Assembly: GCA_964581895.1 (NCBI GenBank) | Contig: CAZOPR010000003.1 | Span: 1 to 64,000, forward strand | Length of the DNA: 64,000 bases | Direction: 5' to 3' | DNA from: Exilispira sp964581895 | GTDB lineage: Bacteria; Spirochaetota; JAAYUW01 | Shown: piece by piece, positions 17,654 to 25,583 of the stretch | Numbering within the stretch: the stretch's first letter is position 1 | How the letters are laid out: each line of letters begins with the position of its first letter | The notes under the pieces: generated by a model | The model's input: only the letters and a program-made list of their open reading frames with translations | Databases searched by the model: none | Told to the model about the DNA's origin: nothing | Translations under genes and position numbers: made by a program

Positions 17654-18200
17654 TTTCAATCTCCTCAATAATGATATTTGAGTTTGTATAGATACAGATA
17701 TCTGAAGCAATTTTCATAGCATTTTCACATATTTTTCTTGAGTTTAAGTCTGTATTTTCATACAAGGCTCTTGCTGCTGCATAAGCATAAGGACCACCTG
17801 AGCCTATGGATACTATTGGTTCATCTGGTTTTATTACTTCACCTGAGCCAGAAAGCAAGAAAAGGTCATTTTTATCTGCAACAATCATCATAGCCTCGAG
17901 TCTTCTTAAAATCTTATCTGTTCTCCACTCTTTTGCAAGTTCATAACTTGCCCTTTGAAGATCACCAGAGTATTTGTTTAGCTTTTCTTCAAATCTTTCA
18001 AGAAGTGCAAAAGCATCTGCAACTGCACCAGCAAAGCCAACCAATACGGAATCTTTATAAATTTTTCTTATCTTTCTTGCTGTATGCTTTATGACTATGT
18101 TGCTTAAAGTAACCTGGCCATCTCCAGCCATACATACTGATTCATCTCTTTTGACACATAATATTGTCGTTCCATGCATCTGTTCCATTTTCCCTTCCAT
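17643..18200 (-). CDS. hslV: HslV (ClpQ), proteasome-like peptidase subunit
   Basis: Threonine protease of the HslUV complex. The catalytic N-terminal threonine is in HGTTILCV; processing would remove the first ten residues and expose T11. Other family blocks include GDGQVTL and GSGGPYAYAAARAL. Total 185 residues is normal for HslV plus a short propeptide. In-frame ATGs occur at residues 1, 5 and 8; all retain the TT motif, and AAGGGA lies so close to the second that the exact start is uncertain. It is coupled to hslU by an 11-nt overlap. Confidence 0.93.
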   Translation of the reverse strand: MEGKMEQMHGTTILCVKRDESVCMAGDGQVTLSNIVIKHTARKIRKIYKDSVLVGFAGAVADAFALLERFEEKLNKYSGDLQRASYELAKEWRTDKILRRLEAMMIVADKNDLFLLSGSGEVIKPDEPIVSIGSGGPYAYAAARALYENTDLNSRKICENAMKIASDICIYTNSNIIIEEIESGK

Positions 18201-18311
18201 AATCTTATTATTAAATTTTTTTATTCAATTTTATTTAAATTTTAACTTTTATTAATTTTATAAAAATAAATTCATTAAAATCTTAATGAAAAAATTTTAT
18301 CTTCAAAATAT

Positions 18312-19214
18312 TTAGGCATGTGGATGAAACTTTTTATATAACTCTATCTTTCTTTGTTTATCTAACTGAGTATATTTTTCTGTTGTAGCGATGGATTCAT
18401 GCCCTAAAAACTTTTGAATCATCCTTATATCTGCCCCATTTTCTAAAAGTAATGTCGCAAATGTATGCCTTAATTTATGTGGATGAATATTTAAAGCAAC
18501 CCCATATTGCTGCATCCTTTTAGATAATATATAAAAAAGACCACGCCGAGTCAACCTTATTTTTCTTCTATTGCAAAATAAATATTCGAAGTCGTTAATA
18601 CTTAAAAGTTTCAGATATTTTTCAAAAATTTCTTTTAAGCCTTTTGGAAAAGGGATAATCCTTTGTTTTTTCCCTTTTCCAGTAACCTTTATAATATTAT
18701 GACTCAAATCTACATTTTCTTTTTTCATCATTATTAGTTCAGAGGCACGTACCCCGCAAAAGGTCAAAAGAAGGATTATTATATAGTCTCTATATGAAAA
18801 ATAATCATTTTCATCAACTTTTTCTTTGATAAAATTTATAAAGCCAGAAATCTGTGATTTTGTAAAAAATTCTGGAAGTTTTCTTGCTCCTCGAAATCCT
18901 TTTGGAAAGGTTATTAGACCTCTTTCTATAAAGTTTCTTTGCTCGCAAAATCTTATAAATGAATGAATGGCTGATCTTTTTCTTATCAAAGTTGTTGGTT
19001 GTCTTTTAAGAAGGCGAAGTTCAGATAAAAATGACCTTACAATCTCTGTAGAAAGCTCGTTTAAATTTTCAATTTTCCAGTTTTTTTTTGCAAACTCATA
19101 AAATTCAACTAAATCAGAGTAATAATTTTGATATGTATTTATTGAATACTGCTTTATCTTTTGAATATAATTGCAAAAAACCTCAACTGCATCTATTATC
19201 TTTATCTGTTTCAT
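18312..19214 (-). CDS. xerC: XerC/XerD-type tyrosine recombinase
   Basis: A 300-residue site-specific recombinase. An N-terminal SAM-like core-binding domain (about 10-95) precedes the catalytic domain with the full residue set R156 (CGVRASEL), K180, H246 and R249 (HPHKLRH), H272 (LGHES) and Y281 (TTEKYTQ). Xer proteins resolve chromosome dimers at dif. Its chromosomal place between topA and hslV matches other spirochaetes, so a housekeeping Xer role is more likely than a phage integrase. It starts 8 nt after the topA stop. Whether it is the XerC or XerD orthologue cannot be decided here. Confidence 0.88.
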   Translation of the reverse strand: MKQIKIIDAVEVFCNYIQKIKQYSINTYQNYYSDLVEFYEFAKKNWKIENLNELSTEIVRSFLSELRLLKRQPTTLIRKRSAIHSFIRFCEQRNFIERGLITFPKGFRGARKLPEFFTKSQISGFINFIKEKVDENDYFSYRDYIIILLLTFCGVRASELIMMKKENVDLSHNIIKVTGKGKKQRIIPFPKGLKEIFEKYLKLLSINDFEYLFCNRRKIRLTRRGLFYILSKRMQQYGVALNIHPHKLRHTFATLLLENGADIRMIQKFLGHESIATTEKYTQLDKQRKIELYKKFHPHA

Positions 19215-19222
19215 CTTAAAAA

Positions 19223-21436
19223 TTAAATATCATTTTTTTCAAGTTCAATTTTATAATCGCATTCGGGATTCAAACAGATTATAGATTTTGTCTTATCATC
19301 ATTATACATAAAGCTTCCACATTTAGGACATTTTAATAATTCAAGCTTTTTGTTTGTTATAAAATCGCATTTTGGATATCTTGAACAACCAAAGAATGAT
19401 TTATTCTTAAAATATCTTTTTACTACAAAACCACTATTGCATTTTGGACAAACACCATAAGACAATGCTTTAGTATTTGTGCAGTTAGGGTAATTTGAAC
19501 AACCTAAGAATTGTCCATTTTTTGATTGCCTTATAAGCATATCTCCGCCACATTTTTCACATTTAAGTCCAGTTTTGACTATAAGTTTTTCTTTCAATGA
19601 CTCCATCTTATCTGTTGATTTTAAAAGTGGTTCAAATTTTGAGTAAAAATCATTCATTACATCTAAATATTTTAACTTGCCTTCTTCGATTTTATCAAGA
19701 TTCTCTTCCATCTTTGCTGTGAAGCCATATTCAAAAATATCTGCAAAATATTTTTTCAAAAAGTTTACAGTAAGCCTTCCAACTTCTGTTGGAACAAGTT
19801 TTTTATTTTCTTTTATCACATAGTTTCTATTGTAAAGTATATCCAATATTGTAGCATATGTTGAAGGTCTTCCTATCCCTTCATCTTTAAGTTTTTTTAT
19901 CAAAAGAGCCTCATCATATCTGGCAGGTGGTTCTGTCATCTTTTCAGCTATCTCTATATCTGTTATTTTAACTATATCCCCTTGCTTGAAATCTGGGAAA
20001 TCCTCTTCTTTGCGCTCTGGCTTTAATAAATTCAATATTTGAAGTGAATTTTTCTCGACAACAGACTTAAACTTTATTTCAAAAAGCATATTTCTTGCAG
20101 TCATCTTTATTGTAAGATTGTTATATACCGGTGGTTTCATAAAAGCCGAGACAAATCTTTCCCATATTATCGAGTAGATATTGTATTCTTCTTTTGAAAG
20201 ATAGTTTTTCAAATCTTGGGGTCTTAAAAAAACATCGGTTGGTCTTATCGCTTCATGAGCATCCTGAACATTTTTAGTATCCGATTGGTAATTCGAGATA
20301 GATTGAACCATAGATTGTCCATAATTTTCCCTTATAAATCTTTTTGCTTCATCAACCGCAATGCTTGAAACTCTTACAGAATCAGTTCTCATATAGGTTA
20401 TCAAACCTTTTTGCTCTTTTCCAACACTGACACCTTCATATAATTTCTGTGCGATAGTCATTGTCTTTTTTGGGGAGTAATTAAATAGTCTGAAAGCTGT
20501 TTGCTGCAAAGTCGAGGTTACAAATGGAGGTATATTTTTTGCAGAAGATGTAGTTTGTGTAAGACTTTCAATTCTACCTTCTTTTAGTTTATCCGGGTTA
20601 TTTATCCGATATTCAGCTTCATCTTTCTGCTTTTTATCTTTTGGATCATAAGTTTTATTATCTATTTTTTTAAGTTCAAATTTATATTTTTTCTCAACAG
20701 TCGCATATATAGGCCAGTAGGGGGTTGATTTGAAATTTTCTCTTTCTTCCTCCCTTTCAACGATATATCTTAATGCAACTGTCTGAACCCTTCCAGCTGA
20801 AATCCCTTTAAGGACTTTTTTCCATAAGATTGGGGAAACCTGATAACCAACAAGTCTATCCAGCACCCTTCTTGCCTTCTGAGAATCAACTTTTTTTATA
20901 TCTATTTCACCAGGGTTCTCAAGTGCTTTAAGTATAGCTGGTTTTGTTATCTCGTTAAAAACTATCCTTTTAAAATTTAGGTTTTGGCTATTTTTTTCTT
21001 TTATTATTTCGCTTACATGGTAGGCGATAGCCTCCCCTTCCCTATCATTATCTGAGGCAAGAAAGATATTTTCTTTCCCTTTTGAAAAATTGACCAGTTT
21101 TTCAATAGTTTCTTTCTTCTCTTTAGGTATCTCATATTTTGGCTCAAATGAATTTTTAATATCTATTGCAAGACTATATTTTGGTAAATCCCTTATATGC
21201 CCTTTTGTAGCAACCACTTCAAAGTCTTTACCAACATAATTAGATATTGTTTTTACTTTTGTTGGACTTTCAACAATTATAAGATTTTTTTTATTACTCA
21301 AGCTTTTTGCACTTTCATTATTTTCTTTAGTTTCACCCTTTGTTTCAGAAGTTTTTAAGGTTTTATTTTTAGCATCTTTTGTCAATTTTGAATTTAATTT
21401 TTTTTGCTCTGTATTCTTACTATCTATTTTAGCCAT
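19223..21436 (-). CDS. topA: DNA topoisomerase I
   Basis: Type IA topoisomerase that relaxes negative supercoils. Toprim motifs are LIIVESPTK (E56) and ASDNDREGE (D129, D131, E133); the active-site tyrosine is Y348 in GLITYMRTDS. Three C-terminal C4 zinc-finger repeats follow: CEKCGG...CSNYPNC, CPKCNS...CSRYPKC and CPKCGS...CLNPEC. The first 48 residues are a Lys/Ser/Thr/Asn-rich, probably disordered extension not seen in most homologues. At 737 residues the length is otherwise normal. It lies between dprA and xerC, the usual spirochaete order. Confidence 0.95.
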   Translation of the reverse strand: MAKIDSKNTEQKKLNSKLTKDAKNKTLKTSETKGETKENNESAKSLSNKKNLIIVESPTKVKTISNYVGKDFEVVATKGHIRDLPKYSLAIDIKNSFEPKYEIPKEKKETIEKLVNFSKGKENIFLASDNDREGEAIAYHVSEIIKEKNSQNLNFKRIVFNEITKPAILKALENPGEIDIKKVDSQKARRVLDRLVGYQVSPILWKKVLKGISAGRVQTVALRYIVEREEERENFKSTPYWPIYATVEKKYKFELKKIDNKTYDPKDKKQKDEAEYRINNPDKLKEGRIESLTQTTSSAKNIPPFVTSTLQQTAFRLFNYSPKKTMTIAQKLYEGVSVGKEQKGLITYMRTDSVRVSSIAVDEAKRFIRENYGQSMVQSISNYQSDTKNVQDAHEAIRPTDVFLRPQDLKNYLSKEEYNIYSIIWERFVSAFMKPPVYNNLTIKMTARNMLFEIKFKSVVEKNSLQILNLLKPERKEEDFPDFKQGDIVKITDIEIAEKMTEPPARYDEALLIKKLKDEGIGRPSTYATILDILYNRNYVIKENKKLVPTEVGRLTVNFLKKYFADIFEYGFTAKMEENLDKIEEGKLKYLDVMNDFYSKFEPLLKSTDKMESLKEKLIVKTGLKCEKCGGDMLIRQSKNGQFLGCSNYPNCTNTKALSYGVCPKCNSGFVVKRYFKNKSFFGCSRYPKCDFITNKKLELLKCPKCGSFMYNDDKTKSIICLNPECDYKIELEKNDI

Positions 21437-21519
21437 GAAAAATCCCTTATTATTTTGATATTAATCTTATTACTTGAAGTTTTTAATATTTAAGAGTTCT
21501 TTTGTCAAGTAAATTTAAT

Positions 21520-22746
21520 TTATTTGACAATAAGTTTTATGGCATCTTTAAGGTAGTTTGGATATATTCGATTTGATTTATCTATTTTTATAAGATTTTT
21601 ACTTAATAGTGATTCGTAAGATAAAATAGTTGTTCTAACATCTTTACCAATCTTTTCTATATAATATTCAAGCCTTCTATTTGGCGAATCAAATATTTCC
21701 TTAAATAAAACAAAATCATCGGAATCATCTATTTTATATTGAAATTCAACTTCATTTTCTGCACTTTTTGAAGTGTTATAACCTTCATTTTTTGAAGTTC
21801 CAAGATTTGTATTAATATTAGCAGTATTTTTTTCAATATTTTCTATTAAAGATATTGAGTTTTTTAGATAAATCTTACCATTATATACCCCATATAGAAG
21901 GCTTGCTTCATTTGCGAGGAAAAGATTTTTATTCCCTTCAAAACCAGTTTGTTCATAAGGGTAAAAGACATATATATTTTTATTCAATTCTTTTGCATAT
22001 CTTGTAGTTATTAATGCACCAGATTTTTCCCCAGCTTGAACGCATAAAAGTTTTTCCCCAAGTGCTGCTATTATCCTATTTCTTATTGGGAAATAGTATT
22101 TTTTTGGAATAGTATCATCTGCAAATTCGGACAATATAAGATACTGCTTATCTTTAAGTCTTCGATATAGTTCCAAATTGCTTTTAGGATATATTATATT
22201 TACTCCACAACCAAAAACAGCGATAGTTGGGATATTGTTTTCAATAGCAAATAAATGTGAGTAGTGATCCATCCCATTTGCAAATCCAGATACTACAACT
22301 TTTTTAAGATTTTTTACAACATGAGATGTAAATTCGATCGATATTTCATCTGGTCTTCTTGTTCCAACAATGCTAATTCTTGGTAGACTTAAAATTTTTG
22401 GGTCACCTTCATAAAAAAGAAGAAATGGTAAAATCTGGCATTGCTTAAAATCAATATCATCTTTCTTCCAGCAATCAAAAGGGAAATATTCTGAATCAAC
22501 TGTTATAAAATTTTTCTTTCTTACTATTTCCTTTGCTTTTATAAAATATTCTTTTAGGTCTAATTTAAACGAATCCTTTTTTTTAAGAATAGATTTGATC
22601 TGTTTGATATCTGCATTAAAAATTTTTTTTATATCAAAATCAAAGCTAAATAAAAGATTTACCTTTTGTTGATGTGTCAGTATTTCATAAGGGATAATAC
22701 CAAAAGCGATAATCTGTTCAATGTCATTTAATTTTAATAGATTCAT
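21520..22746 (-). CDS. dprA: DNA processing protein DprA (Smf)
   Basis: A 408-residue DprA/Smf protein that binds single-stranded DNA and loads RecA during uptake of DNA. The Rossmann-like core has ISIVGTRRPDE, VVSGFANGMDHYSH, IAVFGCGVNIIYP, FPIRNRIIAAL and EKSGALITT, the family's invariant blocks. A low-complexity Asn/Ser-rich linker at about 310-330 precedes a C-terminal winged-helix-like region. The gene precedes topA on the minus strand, as in Treponema. Natural competence cannot be concluded from this gene alone. Confidence 0.93.
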   Translation of the reverse strand: MNLLKLNDIEQIIAFGIIPYEILTHQQKVNLLFSFDFDIKKIFNADIKQIKSILKKKDSFKLDLKEYFIKAKEIVRKKNFITVDSEYFPFDCWKKDDIDFKQCQILPFLLFYEGDPKILSLPRISIVGTRRPDEISIEFTSHVVKNLKKVVVSGFANGMDHYSHLFAIENNIPTIAVFGCGVNIIYPKSNLELYRRLKDKQYLILSEFADDTIPKKYYFPIRNRIIAALGEKLLCVQAGEKSGALITTRYAKELNKNIYVFYPYEQTGFEGNKNLFLANEASLLYGVYNGKIYLKNSISLIENIEKNTANINTNLGTSKNEGYNTSKSAENEVEFQYKIDDSDDFVLFKEIFDSPNRRLEYYIEKIGKDVRTTILSYESLLSKNLIKIDKSNRIYPNYLKDAIKLIVK

Positions 22747-22803
22747 CTATAGCCATTTAAGAATAATTTTTTTATCAATCTTAATTTTAGTATGAAATTT
22801 TAG

Positions 22804-23538
22804 CTATTTATTGCCAAGTTCTCTATCTATTTGGGCGATATTGTCCAAAACAGTTTGCCTTCTTGGATCCTTTTTTGAAATCAAAGATAAAATTTTCACA
22901 TAATAATCTCTTGCAAGTGCGAGATCCCCTTCAAGGTAGGCTATCTGGGCAAGGACAAAATGAGCTCTTGCATTTTTTGGTTCAAGTCCTAAAACTTCTA
23001 AAAGTTCTTCTTTTGCTTTTTTATAGTCTTCTAAAGCCTCAAAATAGAAAAAACCAAGACCATAATGAGCAGAAGTAAGTGATGGAACAATTTCTATCGC
23101 TCTTTCATAATGTGCTATGGCTTTTTTCTTATAGTCTTCTTTTAAGTCTAAATTCATTTCGGTAGACCATAGATTAGCATAGCATACACCTATGTAATAA
23201 TGTGCTATATACTGAGTTGGATCCATTTCCAGAACCTGTGAAAGGAATCTTACCCCTTCTCTAAACTCTCTATTTATAGTATAAGAAATGCCAATACTTT
23301 TACTTACGGCAAGCAACCCTTCTCTTGCTTGCGGACTTACAGAGGCATATTTAAGATAGATTTCATAGGCTTGAAGTCTTGGTTCAAGTTGAACGCTTGA
23401 AGCAAGCCTGTTTGCCTTTAAAAGTTCCATATCCTCGGCTGAACAGGAATAAAAAAAGATAATTATACTGGTTATGAAAAATAAAGTCAGAATTTTATTA
23501 ATTTTATTTGTTACCATTTTATTTGTTGCCATTCGCAT
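22804..23538 (-). CDS. TPR-repeat lipoprotein
   Basis: A 244-residue exported protein. After a basic N-terminus and hydrophobic stretch, the lipobox FFYSC puts the lipidated cysteine at C32. Tetratricopeptide repeats fill the remainder (for example AHYYIGVCYANL, AHYGLGFFYFEAL and AHFVLAQIAYLEGDLALARDYY). The start at 23538 overlaps the fliD end by 20 nt and is supported by AGGG 7 nt upstream, inside fliD; an internal ATG at 23517 lacks such a site. A TPR protein sits next to dprA in Borrelia too, so this neighbour relation is conserved in spirochaetes. A scaffold role in the periplasm is inferred only. Confidence 0.82.
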   Translation of the reverse strand: MRMATNKMVTNKINKILTLFFITSIIIFFYSCSAEDMELLKANRLASSVQLEPRLQAYEIYLKYASVSPQAREGLLAVSKSIGISYTINREFREGVRFLSQVLEMDPTQYIAHYYIGVCYANLWSTEMNLDLKEDYKKKAIAHYERAIEIVPSLTSAHYGLGFFYFEALEDYKKAKEELLEVLGLEPKNARAHFVLAQIAYLEGDLALARDYYVKILSLISKKDPRRQTVLDNIAQIDRELGNK

Positions 23539-25396
23539 TTTGATTCCCTAAATAAGTTGAGATATAATTACCATCACTTTTAAGTTTTGAAATCAAATTT
23601 TCCATCACTGCAAACTTATAAATCAAGTTATCTCTGTAAATTTCCAATTGGCGATTTAATGTTTCTATTCTCTTTTGATTTCCTGTAATCAAAGTTGAAA
23701 AATAATCAGTTCTTTTTTTAATGGTACCATCTGAAAAATTTGTCATCCCTTTTAAATAATCAAAAAGTCGTTGCCCAATACCATTATCTGGAATTTTATC
23801 TCCATCTGAATCAAAACCGAAAAATTCTTTTACCTTTGCAGGATTTTCTTTCAAAGCTTTATCCAGCATTGCTTCGTCAATCTCAAGATAACCACCTTTT
23901 TGAGCAGGAGTATTTCCTGGTTTTCCAGTTGAAATACCAAGCTGAGCAAGCATCTTATATGGACCTTCGCCATAGGTTGATTGCATAAATCTTTGAATAG
24001 TATTATGAAGCATCATAAAAGCTGTATCACCAGCAAAAGTACCGTTTTCCCCACCTTCTCTGTTGATTTTTGTTTCGTTAACAATAAAATCAATCATATT
24101 ATTATAGTGTCCAACCCATTCAATAATCTTTTCTTTCATAAAATCAGTATTTGGTTCAATAGATAAGGTTTCCTCCTGTTTTGTTTCCTTTTTTAAGGTT
24201 AAAGTTACGCCTTTAATAACATCATCTATAACATTTGATTCTTTTTCTATCCTTATTCCATCAACTGTTATTATTGCATTTCTGCCTTCTGATACAACAT
24301 TTTTGGCAACAAAGCCTTCCTTTTCCTGAACGCTTTTAACAGTTAAATCTGTTATAGTATAGCTGTTGCTGGAATTATTAACAAATTCAATAGATTTTAT
24401 CTCTCCTATTCCAAGCTGATCTTTATCTATTGTAAAATTTTGTGTAGAAGCATTGATCTCTATGATTTTCTCACCGTCAGTTCCAGTCACTTTTACCTGC
24501 ATTGGCTGATTCGAAACTTTAGATGTATCAACTATCTGACTTGCATTTACAGGATCTGGATAAACTGTTTGAGGATCAATAGTTATAGGAGTGCCAGAGC
24601 CTGTTTCTTCTGGAACCTGAACTTGCGATGGTGTTGGAAGATTAAACTCTTTTTTTTGAACATTAAATGTCACAAATAATTTTTGCCCTTTTACACCCTC
24701 TGGAAGATCGACTTTATTTTGTTTTCCAGAATCCAGTAAAATTGAATTCACCTTCAGCAATGTAGATTCAGACTTTTGAGATTTGATTAAAATCCCCAAC
24801 TGTTCAAATATTGGTTGGATCTCTTCAGAAAAGACGATATTGCTATTTGCTCCTTCTTTTTTAGCTTCAAAAGAGACATAGACAGTATCTTTATCTTTAT
24901 AAGTAAGATTGACATTTACAATATCTTTTGCCTGTTCTTTTATTGCATTAACTAAATCGATTATGGTTCCACCTTCAAAGGATATTCTTCTTATAGAATC
25001 GCCAACCTGTATGCTAAAATTTACCTTTCCTATTTTAGTATCGACAGCTATTGGGTCACTTGTTATTCTATAACTTCTTGCAGTCTGTAAAATTTCTATT
25101 CTTCTTTTAGCAAGATCTGCTCCTCTTGATGCTATCGCAGTGAAAAACTCTTCATTTGAAGATTTTGCAAGCATTTCATCGAAAGGAGATCTATAATCAA
25201 ACAAAGATTTAGAGGCATCTTGAAGTTTTTTCATCAAATCAAGAAGTTCATTTAATTTTTTAATCTTATTATTATATGAATCATTTTGAGTTTTAAGATT
25301 GTCGATAGGTTGAGATTTTACTTTGACAAGTTGCTCTATTAAATTTTGAACATCAATTCCAGAATTACTAAGATTATTAATTGTTAATTTTCCCAT
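23519..25396 (-). CDS. fliD: Flagellar filament cap protein FliD (HAP2)
   Basis: A 625-residue FliD. The N-terminal FliD_N region begins with NNLSNSGIDVQNLIEQLVKVKSQPI and the C-terminal FliD_C region contains TFAGDTAFMMLHNTIQRF and LGISTGKPG, ending in coiled-coil sequence near 580-615. It caps the growing periplasmic filament and helps flagellin assemble. The ribosome-binding site AAGGAGGG is strong. A 187-bp gap upstream contains a CCGATA element also found before flgC, so it may have its own promoter. It lies downstream of the flagellar operon and just upstream of the TPR-dprA block. Confidence 0.9.
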   Translation of the reverse strand: MGKLTINNLSNSGIDVQNLIEQLVKVKSQPIDNLKTQNDSYNNKIKKLNELLDLMKKLQDASKSLFDYRSPFDEMLAKSSNEEFFTAIASRGADLAKRRIEILQTARSYRITSDPIAVDTKIGKVNFSIQVGDSIRRISFEGGTIIDLVNAIKEQAKDIVNVNLTYKDKDTVYVSFEAKKEGANSNIVFSEEIQPIFEQLGILIKSQKSESTLLKVNSILLDSGKQNKVDLPEGVKGQKLFVTFNVQKKEFNLPTPSQVQVPEETGSGTPITIDPQTVYPDPVNASQIVDTSKVSNQPMQVKVTGTDGEKIIEINASTQNFTIDKDQLGIGEIKSIEFVNNSSNSYTITDLTVKSVQEKEGFVAKNVVSEGRNAIITVDGIRIEKESNVIDDVIKGVTLTLKKETKQEETLSIEPNTDFMKEKIIEWVGHYNNMIDFIVNETKINREGGENGTFAGDTAFMMLHNTIQRFMQSTYGEGPYKMLAQLGISTGKPGNTPAQKGGYLEIDEAMLDKALKENPAKVKEFFGFDSDGDKIPDNGIGQRLFDYLKGMTNFSDGTIKKRTDYFSTLITGNQKRIETLNRQLEIYRDNLIYKFAVMENLISKLKSDGNYISTYLGNQNANGNK

Positions 25397-25487
25397 CTTT
25401 TTAGCCCTCCTTGACTAAAAGAGATTAAAACCAAATCTATATATATTAAATAGAACCATTCTATTAATTTTCAACTGGTTTTTCTTT

Positions 25488-25503
25488 TTAAATATCGGTT
25501 AAA
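25488..25503 (-). promoter_or_regulatory. Candidate flagellar promoter element (CCGATA) upstream of fliD
   Basis: On the minus strand the sequence reads TTTAACCGATATTTAA, about 90 nt before the fliD start. The CCGATA core matches the -10 element of sigma-28 (FliA) promoters. A nearly identical 16-mer occurs before flgC. I find no TAAA at the proper -35 distance, so the assignment is tentative. Confidence 0.35.
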
Positions 25504-25583
25504 TAATCAAAAGAAAAATTATTAAGGTTTTTCAATATAAAGTTTATTTACTAAAATAAAGTTAATTTACCAAAAAACAATTT

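Noticed and set aside
16235..17710. ATG start at 17710 for hslU
   Set aside because: It would overlap hslV by 68 nt and add residues unlike HslU; the GTG at 17653 has a proper ribosome-binding site.
18312..19214. Phage or island integrase
   Set aside because: Context between topA and hslV and the size match chromosomal Xer recombinases of spirochaetes; no attachment repeats seen.
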